A DNA stretch of 64,000 bases from Astrocystis sublimbata (Eukaryota > Ascomycota > Sordariomycetes > Xylariales > Xylariaceae), in contig JAJNNY010000016.1 in the NCBI GenBank assembly GCA_022453515.1, positions 310,001-374,000 on the forward strand, read 5' to 3'. Shown here piece by piece: positions 23,696-37,296 of the stretch. Within the stretch, counting starts at the first letter, position 1; the number at the start of each line of letters is the position of its first letter. Both the position numbers and the translations under genes were made by a program. The notes below the pieces were generated by a model. It saw only the letters and a list, made by a program, of their open reading frames with translations, was not told the DNA's origin and searched no databases.

Positions 23696-26600
23696 AGATG
23701 ACTTGTTTCCGTTCCAGTGCGCGACGGTGCACGAGGGCATACCACGCGATCCCGCCTTGATATAAGATGCGCTGGGTAGCTGAGCAGATATTGCTAACAA
23801 CATGGGCACTCCCGATAACCCCGTTGAAAGCCGGTCAATATCATCTCGAGAGACTGCTTTATTTGTTCGCCATGCGTGCGATGTTGATCTCAACTTTACA
23901 CTGTTACTGTTGATGCTAGAAGTATGAGCGCGACCGCTCCGAGCCACTGCTTCTCACCAGTTCCCTATGCTCCTTGTGATCAGCAATCAGTGGCGTCACA
24001 GCTGTCACTTGACAACCAACCAATTGGCTCTGGTTGCTTCACTACCTGGAACTTGGTCATGGTACTGATAGCACTGCTTTTCCCCGTTGCCAACAGCACA
24101 TGCCGCGTTGCGATGACCGGAGACCTCCTGTATGACCCTGATATGCGCGCCCTGCTCGTCTCGTACTATTCATCTCAAACAAGTACATGACCCAACATCG
24201 CCTCTCCAGGTTTTCTTGGTGGCTTGCACTTTGATTCTCGATTATATTGGCCACATTTTTCTCGCGCTGCATATGGTGTGCTGGATGTTCTTGGTCACTA
24301 GGTCAAATATTTCCAGAATTGCACTAGCACACACTGACCTAACCTGGTATCCCTATCTTCGTGTGCGACGCCAGCATGGTAGGAAGAGACATGGGAGTTT
24401 TTCATTTGGAAGTCCTAGAGTCGGAGAGAGGGGCACAGGCCGGGAGCATCTTTATTGGCATGTTGAATGGCGTAGGTATCATAGGAGGTGAATAAAGGAA
24501 CATTGGGACATGATTTGCCCGCATAATTACACACATGACTATCCATGTGTTGCCATGTTCTATCTAGCGTGTGTGGCAGTGTGTCTACTGCGTGTTGGAA
24601 TATTGCCTACCGATCTATCCACCCCAAATTCTTCCCATGCCAGGCGAGAATCTCGACGTCAACTCGCCACTTCAATACATAGTAGACAACAGAGGGAAAC
24701 AACGGACATGGTCCTTCTCGCCGTTCCGTATTAGCAATGAAATGTATGCATAGAAACAGTTCAGAAACAATTCTATGAGCCTGAATATTCCACCATCGGT
24801 CCAACCCAAAGTTTCGCTGTATCGACAAGCCTAAGTATAGGTGTAATGATTACTATCTAAACATCATCGCGCCCTTAAAACTATGATAATCTATTGCAAT
24901 ACTCTCGGTATGATCCTCCGGATGTATAATTATTTTGAGTTAGATATACATAAGCTCAATTATAGGACGCTCAACTAAGCATCTTATTCTAGAAATAATT
25001 TTGTATTCTAAGATCGTCTGATTTCTGTAACCGTTTCGGTGATCGTCACGTATAAACCTGCCCCCCACACCCTAAGGTACTCAATAAGCATTAAGTATAG
25101 TCAAATCTAACATAGTTCTCCAACGCAGTCCTCAATTTCCACTCATCAGTTCCCGGACAGCATTCGATACCCATTGAGGAAGTGAATTATGCACACTATC
25201 TATGCAGCTCTGCAGATCATTGCTGTCCCCGTGTAGGACGGGAATGCCGAACTGAACTGAGAGTAATATGAATGACAGCGTATAGCGGACTTATATGTTC
25301 CGCTTGATTTACTGACTACCTAGGCACCTCATAAATACCGCCATTGCATGTCTGATAAGATCGATTTGTCTATTCTAATTGCAAACCCGGGCCTTTTGCT
25401 GCTAACATATCATTTCATATGTATGTGATTACTTCAAGAAATTGTTTCGTCCATGTCCTAAAACGGGACGATTGGAAGAAATCATATATGACGGCTATTC
25501 AGAGTCGAAAGCAGTCTAATGGCCTCGAGTACCGCCGCTAATGCTATACAAGTAGGCAGTATGTATGGATCGACAGATTGATATTTGAATTTGCGAACAT
25601 GTGGTGATCGACAGGTCTACGTACGAATCCATAATGATTGTTCGGTGCACCAGCCAGAGCAAATTGGTGTGAAATGGACCGACCATGACTTATCAAAGAC
25701 CCTTTCTGTTGAGTTATGTTGTATATCCTCGTCACACTCTCAACCTTACTTACCAGCGACCAAGGACTAGATCTCGTTGGCCATCGGAAGATTGTTGTAC
25801 AGAATGCGTATCAGTTGACGAAATATCAGCGGGTGATGCAGTGGAAGCCACCTAATCAATACCTATAGGTTTTGTAGCGGCTGACCCAGACTCACGGCAA
25901 GAAGCCCAATTTTCGTCTGCAAGCAGCAACTACCAAACTAACATATCCATCACGTTCACAACAAGGCAGACACTCGCCGTCAGATAGGTTCGATGCCGTT
26001 ATATTTGACGGAATTTGATTGTTTAATTTTCAACAAGTACATATAAGCTTCCACTCTCATTCCTGAGGAGCCTACTACCCACATCCCTCAAGTAGTATGC
26101 TACCTGTCTCCTGCAATTGTTACTCAGTACGACTCGAGAGGCCGAGCAACCAGAGGCCAGAGCGAACCAGGAGCGTTGTGTCAAACAACTGCAGAGGACT
26201 CGTTTCAGTTGCCCATAACTCCACTTGTCTAACAACGTTGCTTTTCCGTACCCTGAAGGGGACCATTTGCCTCATGAAAACACCGCCCATCTTTGCTGTT
26301 CTACAAGAGTACCACCGAAGGTGCCCTCCACGAGGGGGATGTTCTGAAACGTGGTTTCTGTGGCCTCCGAATTCCCCTAACCAGTTAGACAAGTAGTGAA
26401 ACAACTCCTTTTGGTCGTGAAAATAGTCGTCTCTATAGTTCGCCTTGAAATGTAACATAAATGAACGTGAGCTGTGCAAAGCAATGTCCAAGAGCTGGCT
26501 CGCCCCCATGGAAAAAACGAAAAAAAAGAACCTGCGCATTCAATCTTCGGACCGAAGAAGCGGGAACTTCCGCTCGTGCTCGTCTGATCACTTCGAGTTC

Positions 26601-26740
26601 TTAAGCTGTATACAGCAAGATGAAATATGAGCAGAGTATATCTCTTCACAGACCAGCTGATACCCCCTCACCTATAGCGACAGTGTAGCATTTATCTCTG
26701 GAACGGAACTGTCAGTGCCTGATCATCAAGCCCGAGGCGA
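23696..26740. other. 3 kb gene-free convergent region with an AT-rich core
   Basis: No gene is supported. By hand count, three 60-base rows between 24841 and 25020 are about 32-33% GC, much lower than the neighbouring exons; the surrounding 24840-26060 also looks AT-rich. This could be a decayed repeat or simply 3' flanking DNA. Open frames such as 23924-24190 (+, one hydrophobic segment) and 26120-26539 (-) have no recognisable family and are not called as genes. Confidence 0.45.
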
Positions 26741-29700
26741 TCACTTTCGATGGGGTTGACCTACTCGTCCGCGTCTTGAACCAACAGGTTGCTCTTGTAT
26801 GTAGGGCTGTGTCGGCATGCCGCCAGCATAGCCATAATTAGGCATATTAACCCCCATGTTGAATCCGGGCGGGGCGAAACCAGCTGCAGCGCCAGGTGGT
26901 TGGACTGGTCCACTATTGCCCATGTTCTGCGCCCGAAACTGATCCATCGCGGGATTTGGGTTGTTGAATGCTCCATAGCCGCCTTGAACGGGAGGGTAAA
27001 AAGTGTTCATGGGAGGCGGACCGCGCGAAAGCATATTCTGCTGATACGGTAGTTGCGACATGTTCACAGGCGCCAATGGTCCGTTAGCTCCGTTATACAT
27101 TGGACCCTGAGCTCCGTAGGGTGCATAGGGAGGCATATGGGGTTCTCCATTCTCGCTACGTGGCACAGGATAGCTACCCATATCGTAGCTTGCTGCTGCA
27201 TTACCCTGGTTGAGCGGGTTGAGATACTGGTTGCCGTACTGAGCGTTCTGCTGAGCCGCTGCAGCATTCGACTGGGCTTGGCGAGAATTAGGTCGTTGTC
27301 GTTCACTCGATGCATGACGGCCCACAGATTGATCCCGAGAGCCACCACCACCACCGCCACCACTGCCACCGCTCCGTGTAGACAGGCCAACCTCGTCCAT
27401 GAGTCGCTTGTACCCTTGGTTCGGTTGCGCCTTGATGCGTACAAGAACGTTCTTAACGTTCTCGACAACCGCGGTGCGAATGCTCTCATCGAAGAAAGGT
27501 GTGGTCAGAACTTTGAAGATCAGCGTCGCTCCACAAGCGTGGTCGCTAAGAATCGCTTCAAGGGTCTGGTCCTTGGGGGTGAAGAAAAGAGCCTTCAGGA
27601 TGGTATCCCGAGCATCAGGTTCCGCTTTCTGGTTTATGACCTTTAAGACGGTCAGATAAGCGACTTTGTGGGTGCATAGATGAACCAGATAAGGGACGAG
27701 CTGAGGAGCGAGGACACTTCGTCGTTGAGGGAAGGTGCATGTATCTAAGAACCACGTCAACAAAAGCGCCCCGTTAGCGTTGGTGGCAAGCTGGACGCTA
27801 TGCAAAGCAATCGCAGCAGCAAGCATCCTCTGCTGCTCCTTCGTAGCATGGTGGCTTTCGAGGCATGCCCTCATGGCTCGGGCTCCATAGCGTCCCTGGC
27901 CGATCTCCCACATGCGACTGAGCATAGCCTCAAAGATGAAGTTATTGTAAGGCGGTCCAAATTTAAGGCATCCCTGCAGGACATAGTTGCCATACTGGTC
28001 GAGGAATAACGGGATGATGTACGCCCGGAGATTATCAACAATAAGTGTCATCTGGTTAGGCATCTTACAAACATCGATGATCTTCTGAGCCGCCCACGTT
28101 CCATTCTTGTGGACACCGATCTCGGCCAAGTGGGGAGAAATTTGTTTGAGCATGCCATCGCGAAGCTCGTCAGAACAGTGCTCGAACAGCTTCTGGACAA
28201 CTGTGTTCCCGAGGTAGTCTGACGATAGCTCCGCAATCTCGGGTAGCATATCGATAGCAATGCTCTCTATCTCAGCCTGAGACAAGCTTTGGTTATCGAT
28301 GCGCTTACGAATATCTCTCAACTTTGGGGCATCGTGAACCCGGGTGTGGGTAGCTTCACGGATAGGAGGGATCTCGTCAACGAATTCAGTGTACTGGATG
28401 GCTTGCTGAAGGCTCTGTGAAATTCTAAAGGTATCCTCGTCCGATGCTCCGAACGATCTGACGATTTGCAAGATGTCACCAGTCATTTCGCGAAGAGGGG
28501 GGATCACTGGGGCCGTGGCCGAGGCGTTGGCGGCGGAAGACACGCTGTCTGCAGTAGTACCTGGAACGGCCGCACCGCTGGAGTCCTGATTCTTGGCGAA
28601 GGGGTCGGGGCTTGGACTTGGGAAGGCCCCATCGTGCCCGGGCGTGTTGGAGGCCGATGGAGGTTTGGCGAAGTTGATCCGGATTGGGCCAGCACCTGGG
28701 AAGATCTCCTTTCCGTTCATACCGGCCTTGGCGGCGATAGCACTGTCAACCCTCTCAAAGTTCACAAAACCGCAGTTCTTATGCGTCAAGACTCTTGCAG
28801 ACAGAATGGGCCCATAAGACTTGAACATTTCTGTCAACGTGGAGGTTGTTGTTGATGTCGGAATGCTCCCTAGCCACAAGGCACTCGTTGGGCCCTCAAG
28901 ACCAGCTTCTTCCGCTGTCAATAGTCCGTTGTTCTGACTATTCGAGCGGCCCAGATTCATCGCAGCTACAGCATTCGGAAGGTCATCGTACTCTGCTTCG
29001 TCGGATAATCGCATGTCAGTGGCATTGATCGAATTATCGAGACGCGAGGGAGTAGGATAGTAGCTGCGCATTAGTCGTGATCCAGCACCCTGGAGATCCA
29101 ATACACCGGCCGTTCGCGCGCGAGGCCGTGTGACTGCCTGTGAAGCAAGTGACTGGAAATTTTGAACAGCTATGTTATGGCTGTGGATTGCAGCATTAGT
29201 CGCAGCAAGCTGGTCCTGTAAGCGAGCATAATCCACGGCCATTGCTTCGTCATCTTCGTAATAGATATCGTTTTCGTCCTCGGCGTATTTATCCTTGTTA
29301 TTCACAGAGTAAGACCGAAACCGGCTCGACTGTTTAGTGAAATCCGCCAATCCCGGGAGGTAGGGGGTGGCGAGCTGCGAATGAGATGGCTGGGGTGTTT
29401 CTGCCAAACCCAAGTAGTCCAGAGTTCTCATATGAACGTCGTGGTCACCTGGGCCATCCTTTGACATGGCGGACTGAGCCGGGGAACTCGGGCCGTTCGA
29501 CCCAATGCTTGCGATACTAGCAAGTGTGTTGCCCCTCTCCCGGCCACTTGGATTCCAGGTGCTGAAAACAGATGGTCCAAAAGGCGAACTTGTGCCAGGG
29601 CCGTGGGCGAATGGACTACGCTGGGGCATGGACCCCGCACGGAGTCTGGACAAGAGCGCCGACGATGATTGTGAAGCAGCCGTGGTCTCTGTGAGACCCG

Positions 29701-30385
29701 GGGGCGGGGTCTTGTTGAAGGGTGTGTGGGAGGGAGTTGGCCGGGACGATTGCGTAGACAAGGTAGGTGCATTATGGAGGCCGTTTCCGAGACTGGCGCC
29801 CGGGAAACGAGAAGGCACGGTACCGGCCCGGGCGCGTCTGGTTGCCGGTAGGCTATCAGAAGTTGGCAGCTGGGCAAAGTCTGGGAAACCATCGGTGGGT
29901 GATTCGGGGATGTTCTCCCGCAACGGGGTTGAGTTCCCACTAGTAGGCGGACCGCCCCACGGGTTGTTGACGGGCAAGCCTGGTATGCCTTCTTGAGCCT
30001 GAATTTCTCGGGCACTGTACGAGGGTGTCAGCGTAGTCCAGCGGGGAGCGAGGCGCACGGCAGTAGATGGTCCAACGGCTTGCGAGAGGGGGTGGGGTGT
30101 TGAATCTCGAGGTTGGTGCTTCAGTAGGTCAACTTACCGCTTGGAGTAGAGTCTTGCCGAGCCAGGGGTGCCGTCGTGCGAGGGAGAACCAGCCCCCGAT
30201 CGCGAGGCGCCCCCCATCTTGGAACCGGAATTCATGACACCTGACATGCCGAAGGGAGACTTGATAGATGAGCCACTGGGAGACTCGGCGGGTGAGATGT
30301 GGGTGACAGGGGAGGTGGAGCGTTGGCTACCGGCAGACTGAGGCGGGTAGCCGATAGACAGGTGTTCGGATCTAGCACTTGACAT
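26741..30385 (-). CDS. RRM plus Pumilio (PUF) repeat RNA-binding protein, Jsn1/Puf1-Puf2 type
   Basis: Exons are 30138-30385 and 26741-30014 (123-nt intron), giving 1173 aa. The ATG at 30385 is chosen because the two preceding in-frame codons include only a TTG. An RRM at about 459-530 starts SALWLGSIPTSTTTSTLTEM and has the RNP1-like CGFVNFER. Pumilio repeats span about 640-945: LGNTVVQKLFEHCSD, GTWAAQKIIDVCK, DQYGNYVLQGCLKFG, RYGARAMRACLE. The Gly run and the Gln/Asn/Pro-rich tail are disordered. The RRM-plus-PUF order matches yeast Jsn1/Puf2, cytoplasmic proteins that bind mRNA 3' UTRs, often of membrane or mitochondrial proteins. Ser/Pro-rich N-terminal sequence suggests phosphorylation, but that is inference. 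Confidence 0.93.
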
Positions 30386-33300
30386 TATCAATATCGATTA
30401 GTCGTCCGACCTTCATCAGGAGGCGGCTGTATAGTATAGGCTCTCGGCGGATGACGGGACAGGGCGAAGCGATTCGCGTGCCGTGCGTAGGCGTGGCAGG
30501 GAAGCAGTCTAGGTCGACGAGACTATCAAGCTGGCGTGAGCTTCCGGCTTCCTCGCCGATGTTGGGCGGGTGCAAGAACGACTGGATGGGTGCGGGAGGG
30601 GCGATTAGGTGGTCGTCGTCGTCGTCTGTCAATCCGCGTCTCGCGCAATGCACGGGAGGAAGAGCTGTGGTCAAGGAGTGGGAGGTGGAAATGCGAAAAT
30701 AGTTGGTCCCGCAGGTTCTCTGGGGTGATTACAAGGCAGTGAGCGAAGCGAGTACCAAGCGACGCAGCACGCAAGTGATGAAATAGCAACCTCAGAATGA
30801 TTCGAATTGGGCAAATGGACCGTCGTCAGCAGTCGATGGAAGGGAATGTCGAGACAAAGACCGGCCAAAACTATGCGGACGGCGTACTCGTAAGGGGCAC
30901 GCGCGAAAAGTACGACTGGCTCGACTGGGTTTGTGGTCTGGGGACTGGGGACTGGTGGACGGGTGGACTGGTGGACGGTGGACACCTATACCAACCTTGA
31001 AGGTATGTGTGCCGTGCCGTAACTGTCGTACCGACGTGTTGAAGGGCTGGGATGTCCTGGGATCTCAGCAGCTACCTAAGTTTAGGTACTTTACCCAAGG
31101 TAGCAGGTATTTTTTTTGCCGCTTGCTGCGCTCAGCCCACCGCACAGTACATGGAGTAGGTGTGCAGGTGGGTAGTGTGGATGCCACCGCCGACCGGTGC
31201 GGGCGACAGCTGAGGGCGAAGCAGAGGAAACCGCGATACGTTCCTTGACAGGGCGGGATCAATATACAGGCTCCATTAGGGATTCTAACAAATCGGATTC
31301 GATCTGGGTTGAGGGGGGAGGAGGAGAGCCTGGAGAAGAGGAAAAACAGAAGCGGCTGAAGGTGGTTGAGAGGTAAAGGGAGGAGATCTGAGGTAGGAAC
31401 TTGGTAGGGAGTAGATACATGTAGGCAGGTAAGGTAGACCGTAGGAGGGTAAGGTTACCTAGAGAGAGGTCTACCTAAGGAGTAGGTACCTACCTAGGTA
31501 GGTATCAGACGAGCAACAGGTGGTGTGGCCAGGTAAGCTGGGACATGGGCTGGCTGCTGGGACAGGGCATGGTCTTAGGCGAGTAGGTACAGGTAGTAGC
31601 TGCCGATACGGTGACACCTAGGCTCGCTACTAAGGGTATTACCTACCGAGGGGTGCTAACGCCTTGCGGCCACCGTTGTAAGTACCTCACTGGGACTGGA
31701 CGCAAGCCCTGACTTGAAAACCTGAAAGCAAAAAAAGGTCAGTGGGGATGCGTACATACCTAGGTAGGTAGTAGTATACTTGACTGAATTAAATCACAAT
31801 GTCGTTTCTTTGCATTGTGGCATGCACCTCAGATTCAACTTCATACGAATCCTCAACCTACCTACCTAAGCAAGCGTACCTAGGTAGATTCTGCTTGGAA
31901 TTCGAGCTTAACTGTCCGAGCTTGCTTTCCATAGAATGGATGTATCCATATGTACCTACCTAGATGGATGCACCTACAGCATGTGCACATAAGGTTGTAG
32001 AGCAATCACCCTCGATCGAGTGCTGCGTGCCCCTCCGGGAAGTAAGTAGTACCTTATATCCTGGGCAGGAGATGGCTTGGATTAAGACTGGAATGCTAAG
32101 GTTCGAGAGCCACGCCAACACGCCGTCTTCGGTCAACACCTGCAATAATACCTTTGTGTAGGTTGTACCAGCCAGTTGACTAATCGGAGACCTGCTGAGC
32201 TAGGTACCTATTCCACTGAAATAAGGGATCAAGGGTTACCCCCTCCGAACTAACGGTGATATACTGATATATAGCTACGTCAGGGCCAGCGAGGGCTGAT
32301 AACAACACCGGCATCTTTACCCTATAACATTGTGTTCTACATACCTAGTATGCAAGTCATACTAAGAAATCTTGCTTCCCACCTCACATGCCCACATGCC
32401 CGTAGCACTACTTTCCTTACAATAAGGGCACAGGACCCTAATCGTTCAACTCGGGACTATGGTTGTCAGCGAATGAGCATGCTAGGAGCGTGCAGGACCA
32501 ACATAACCCACATGTTGGTATCTACATCATAGCACATATGGATGTACAGTAGCGGGCTCGATTACATACTACCTAGGTACCTACTTGCGTGCCTATGCAG
32601 CTGCATTGTGGATATCAACTCGGGATGGACACTCCAAGTTGGCGGCTGCACATAACGGGCTCGACGGGGTGGCACAACCCTCCAGTGTCATCACTTGATC
32701 TTTAATTTTTTTTAATTTTTTTTTCTTCCCTTTTCAACATAGGTAGACAAGGGCATGTGAAGCCAATCGCAAGAGATGACCGTGACCCCCTTGTCCAATT
32801 ACAAGGCCACAAGTAGCGTACAGAGCTAGCTTTGCGAGGGAGGCAGATAGATACAACTATTCATCGAGAGGAGCTCGTCAGCCTTCGACAGCGAGGTCTA
32901 CAGCGAGGTACTTCTTACCTGAACTCTACTTAACGCAACGGGCTACCGCAACTAGACGAGGTACAGGAGCGGCGCAAGTAGCTAGCTGATGTACATAGTA
33001 CCATTACAAGTTGCTTCGGTACAATGGGTGAATCTGGGGTATGCCAAGCCGTGTCAAGACACGCTCAAACCACGAAGAAATGAAGGGAGGCACCTGAAGG
33101 GCTTTGAGATGCGGGCCTTCCTTCTGCAGGAACAGTGCAAGTTGTAAGTTGTAACAGACGATGGCACGAGATGGGTCTTCGGCCATACATAGCCAGACAG
33201 CCAGATGAGCTATTTTGGCCGCTTAACTCCGACAACTCGCTTGCTCGTATGTTGGCCCTTGGCCCTGGCGTGACTGAGGTCGATCAAAGACTAAAAGACT

Positions 33301-35633
33301 AAAAGTCCCGACATAGTACAGTAGTGGTGTCCGGGCGCAGAACGACGGGCCTCGTCGAATTGTTCGAGAACGACGATCCTGCGAAGAAGATGCAATGCGG
33401 AAGCAGGACGCCACCTCGGCCACTACATGTACCTGGTCGCCTGGTAGACATCCATGCTGAAGATTCCGTGCATCGTAAGGCGATCCCTGGAGTGAATTAA
33501 TCGAGCCAGTCGAGCCAGTGGCGGCAGCGGAAAGAATCACGGGGTCTCTCGTGCATCTGTCGTCTGTTCCAGCTTGCTCGTGTCTGCCTCGCCCAGACGG
33601 ATCGCAGAGTATCAAGTTCGACGTGGTGGGATAGCAACGTCTTGGCCGTCCGTACATGCCGCCCGAGCCCGCCTGACGGGGCCGGTCAAAGGAAAAATAA
33701 GGGGGAAGGCATGCTCCATAGCTCCATTCCCGCCATGACCATTGACGAGCGACGAGATAGAGATAGGACGACACTGCTGTACGAGGTACCGCACCTCGTT
33801 GCCCTCTGCGGCCCTCGAGCCAATAACGGCCCTGGACAAGCTTTCGCGGGAGACACGCTAAGAATCTGAAACATCCATGGATGGCGAGTGGCTCATCGCA
33901 TAAATACTACGGAGTAGATGACTACTTAGGTGCCATGTGGGTAGGCCCCCTGAACACAACCTGGCGAGCTGGCGAGCAGCACTGCGCTCCGGAGTCTCCA
34001 CAACCTAAATCTGGCGTCGTAGGAACTGAGGCGTACAGGTATGTAAGTCATCAATGACGTGGGAATGTACAGAGCCATCTCAACACTCGCTGTCTGCACT
34101 GCTCCGGTACGACTATACAGTTCCTGAGCCTAGGTAGTGCGGAGAGGTCGGGGATAACGAAATCGGCACCTAACAGGGGACAGGGGCGGTTTGTTGTTGC
34201 CGTTGGGGTCAAGACTCTGTTGGCCACAGAACAGGAATACTAATCAACCTCAACTTTAAGGGACACTCCTGCTGCGTCCGGGTCCTTGGGAGCTTGCAAC
34301 TTGATACGGTTAGCAGACCAAAGACCTACTAAGTACTTAGGAAATTTGCAGAGGAAACCTAGCCGCCCTGAGGGTACCCTTCGAACCAGCAGAATGCATA
34401 GTTTGGGTGCTAATGCTTCGGTTCGCATGTGCTGGTCATGAATCATGATCCAACAGACTACAGTATACTATTTCAATATACCTAGTTTACTGCGTGGCAG
34501 GATGTTCTCCATCGCAAATGCACCCCTGAGCCTTGCATCTCATCACTTTGATCCGGGAAACTGCTATACCAGCTGGAGGATCCTTATAGCATGAAGATGT
34601 GCGACATGTATCACGCCTGCATGGGAGCTTGTTCTGGAAGGCTTCTAGAAAAATCAGCTTCAGGCCTTCTAAGCGTTTCAGGCAAGACCCATAGTTACCG
34701 ATATTTCTCCCAACGCCAGGTTCATCGCGCTCCCTACCCTTGGTATGATTTTCACTGTTTCGATGTTAATCAGCCAGCCAGAACGGGAACAGCTGGATCG
34801 TTGTATATGAACTCATCGTCACTTTCTTTTCTTTTTTCTTTTAAAGGTCGTCGTCCATGGGCAGCCAGACACCTAATGTCAAGTATCTCGGCTCTTTGTT
34901 GACTTGACAAGGACCTGAGGTGTGACTCCAGCTCCTTGGACACCGGATCACACTCCGGGGCTCGACGTGAGTCTAGCTAGTGCAGCTAGGATCGCATACC
35001 GTCACAGCCAAGAGCGCCACGCCGTTCGCTAGCTGATCTCATCATCCCGACCTGATGTTGTCATCTCAATAAGCAAAGACTCAGCATCCCTTTTCCATGG
35101 GCACAACGGCATTCATCCATGACACTCTTGAACATCGGGCAAGTTGTAAACAGACGTGATTAGATTATACCCAATCTAAACACCAAAACGCCGGACCCCA
35201 GATATCAGACCGTGACTACCCAACTCGCCAAGATCTTGAGAGAACATACTTGCATATTTCCAAAGCCCAATTGGCGTATTCTCTATATAATGACAGGAAT
35301 GATACGTTCGAGGCGGGACGCGTTCAGCCTCCACCATGTAGGACAGTAATCCTTTCAACATTCCAAGAAGTTATATCTCACGAGGACAGTGTTGGGGCTT
35401 ATTCGCCGAATACGGCCACAAAGTAGATGAACGTGACATTTGGTTTTTGATTTGACATCCGCATCAATGGATGACCAGCTTAAACACATCTGGCAAGAGG
35501 TGTGTGTGATATGAACTATGCAATATCTCGAAAGAGATGTCTTCATCTGACAGAGAACCAGGCATGTCCCGGGCGTTACCATTCATAAACAAAGTAGGTA
35601 ATCACTAACCTAGGACCAAAACGTCGTATGTGT
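30386..35633. other. 5.2 kb gene-poor region rich in TACCTAGGTA motifs
   Basis: This is the longest non-coding stretch in the window. It begins with the PUF gene promoter/leader and ends at the 3' side of the DUF5672 gene. Dense palindromic TACCTAGGTA/TAGGTA clusters occur at about 31409-31508, 31757-31775, 31855-31890 and 32565-32585. A T-rich tract lies at about 32700-32740. The longest open frame (33223-33774, minus, 183 codons) is rich in Arg, Ser and Cys without a domain and is probably chance. No transposase or RNA gene was recognised. Confidence 0.45.
31409..31508. repeat. Cluster of TACCTAGGTA palindromic motifs
   Basis: Alternating TAGG/CCTA units include TACCTACCTAGGTAGGTA, a near-perfect self-complementary string. 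The stretch is non-coding and could fold as a hairpin. Confidence 0.8.
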
Positions 35634-37296
35634 CTATCTCCCAAAGAAAGTCGACCCAGCAATCATGCCCACCTCAGGGCAATACTCCATGATCTCCTTC
35701 ATACGCGCCCCTTGCCATCGATGCGGTTGGTGGTATCCCAGTGGCTGATCCTTCCAGATGGTCTCGACCGCAAACATGCCCGCGGTGCGCTCGTCTGGCA
35801 GATTGACATAGGCCTGCACCTCTCCTCCTTCATACTGATGCTGGCCATCACTCGTGATATTATCCCGCATCTCCTCCATGCGGGCATAGAACCACTGGTC
35901 CTCGAAGCCGCCCGGAAACGCCCACTGGTCCAAGATCTTCAGCAGCAGCTCGCGGTTCCGCAGTGAGAGCCCCCCGTTGACGCCGTGCCCGTAGTGCGTG
36001 TCGATCGGCGCCCCGACGAAGTCGTACTCCATGAAATCGTCGACGCTCGAGGTTGCGCCCGCGCAGAGGATGCTGTCCGCCTGAAACAGCAGCACCCTCT
36101 TGTACGGCGCCAGGCTCTCCCAGAATTCCTTGCCCGTCAGGAATATGGAGACTGCCCCGTGCGAGTCGAAGCTCGTGTCGGTCGGGAGCTGGCGGATCTC
36201 GATCTTGCGCGAGGTGACGGCACGCGTGAAGGCCGTGGAGCGGAGGAGGACCTCAGCGTTGGTGGGGTTCGTGTACACTGTTAAATCACCCTCTGTAGTC
36301 AGTGACTCCTGTACAATAAAGCAGGTGGCCCATATTCCATGTATTTGTATGTTTCATTTCAGTTGATGTGCCCGTTGGAGTAACTGGTACCCTGACATGC
36401 CTGATGTCTTGCCAGATAATGATTTGACTGCTCCAAGGGTTATACGTACGGATGATGGGCCATTCGGGGCCAAGGATGGCATGGAAGTGTACTGGTTGAT
36501 ACATGTTAGCACTGGTGAGGTATCGGAACAATGAACGGTGCAAAGCATCGCACAACATGCACATTTCCAACCGATATAGGGTCTTCAGATATCGGTATCA
36601 TGAACAATAAGGCGTCAATCCATGCGGCCCCCCTCCCGCCGCCAGGAAGCTTGCGTGGCTCCTTCAGCTGAGCGTCGGAGGTATCCGGAGCCTGTTGATA
36701 GAAGACGAGACGAGCCAAATATCACATTGGCGGATCCGACAGGAAAAATTGCTACTCACGTATAATTGGAATTAGATTGGGCAGTGGCCGATCCTCGACG
36801 ATTGCAGCAACACGATCTGTGTGCCTCTGTGCATCCACCATTGTGTCTGCTACGTGTACCGCACTCGAGTGGTCATGATTCTTTGACTCGACGAAGTTTT
36901 GTTCTATTTCAGAATACTACGCGATTCGCGAATCATTCGTTAGCATAACCGCTTGTGATTGCAGAAAGCCATACCTCGAGATCTTTGTTGCGTGTTGGCG
37001 AACGAAGATACAGGCATCGAGGATTTTCGAGGCCAGGCCGAAGGGATTGGAAGAAAGACTTCACTTACCCCCTTAAACCGAAACCAAGCCATGGCTATTG
37101 TTATCACGAATAAGAGGCCCAGACATAGGAAGACGATCACAGAGCAGCAATTCCATCTGTTTTTGCCCCTAACGATTGGCCCAATGGAAAACGTTGATCG
37201 CTGAGAGCGGTCCGATATTGGTGAGATGTATGCGGCAACCGGCATGGTTGCGGAATGATGTTTTCGTACGAGTCTAACGCGTCGGAGTCGAAACAT
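35634..37296 (-). CDS. DUF5672 type II membrane protein (glycosyltransferase-like)
   Basis: Exons are 37069-37296, 36760-36916, 36450-36491 and 35634-36277, giving 356 aa. The first exon encodes a short basic cytoplasmic tail and one membrane segment at about residues 50-70 (CCSVIVFLCLGLLFVITIAM), giving a signal-anchor layout of the Golgi type. The remainder contains AAIVEDRPLPNLIPII, then HFHAILGPEWPII from a 42-nt exon, then APYKRVLLFQADSILC and YDFVGAPIDTHYG, GVNGGLSLRN and EDQWF, the DUF5672 core found in fungal and some viral and plant glycosyltransferase-like proteins. The DS in QADSILC may stand in for a DxD metal motif; this is inference. Biochemical function is unknown. A downstream Met at residue 18 is an alternative start. 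Confidence 0.85.

Noticed and set aside
30386..30391. TTG start extending the PUF protein by two residues
   Set aside because: Fungal genes start at ATG; the ATG at 30385 is the first available.
33223..33774. 183-codon open frame on the minus strand in the gene desert
   Set aside because: No domain, no hydrophobic or repeat pattern, unnatural Arg/Ser/Cys composition and overlapping frames on the other strand.
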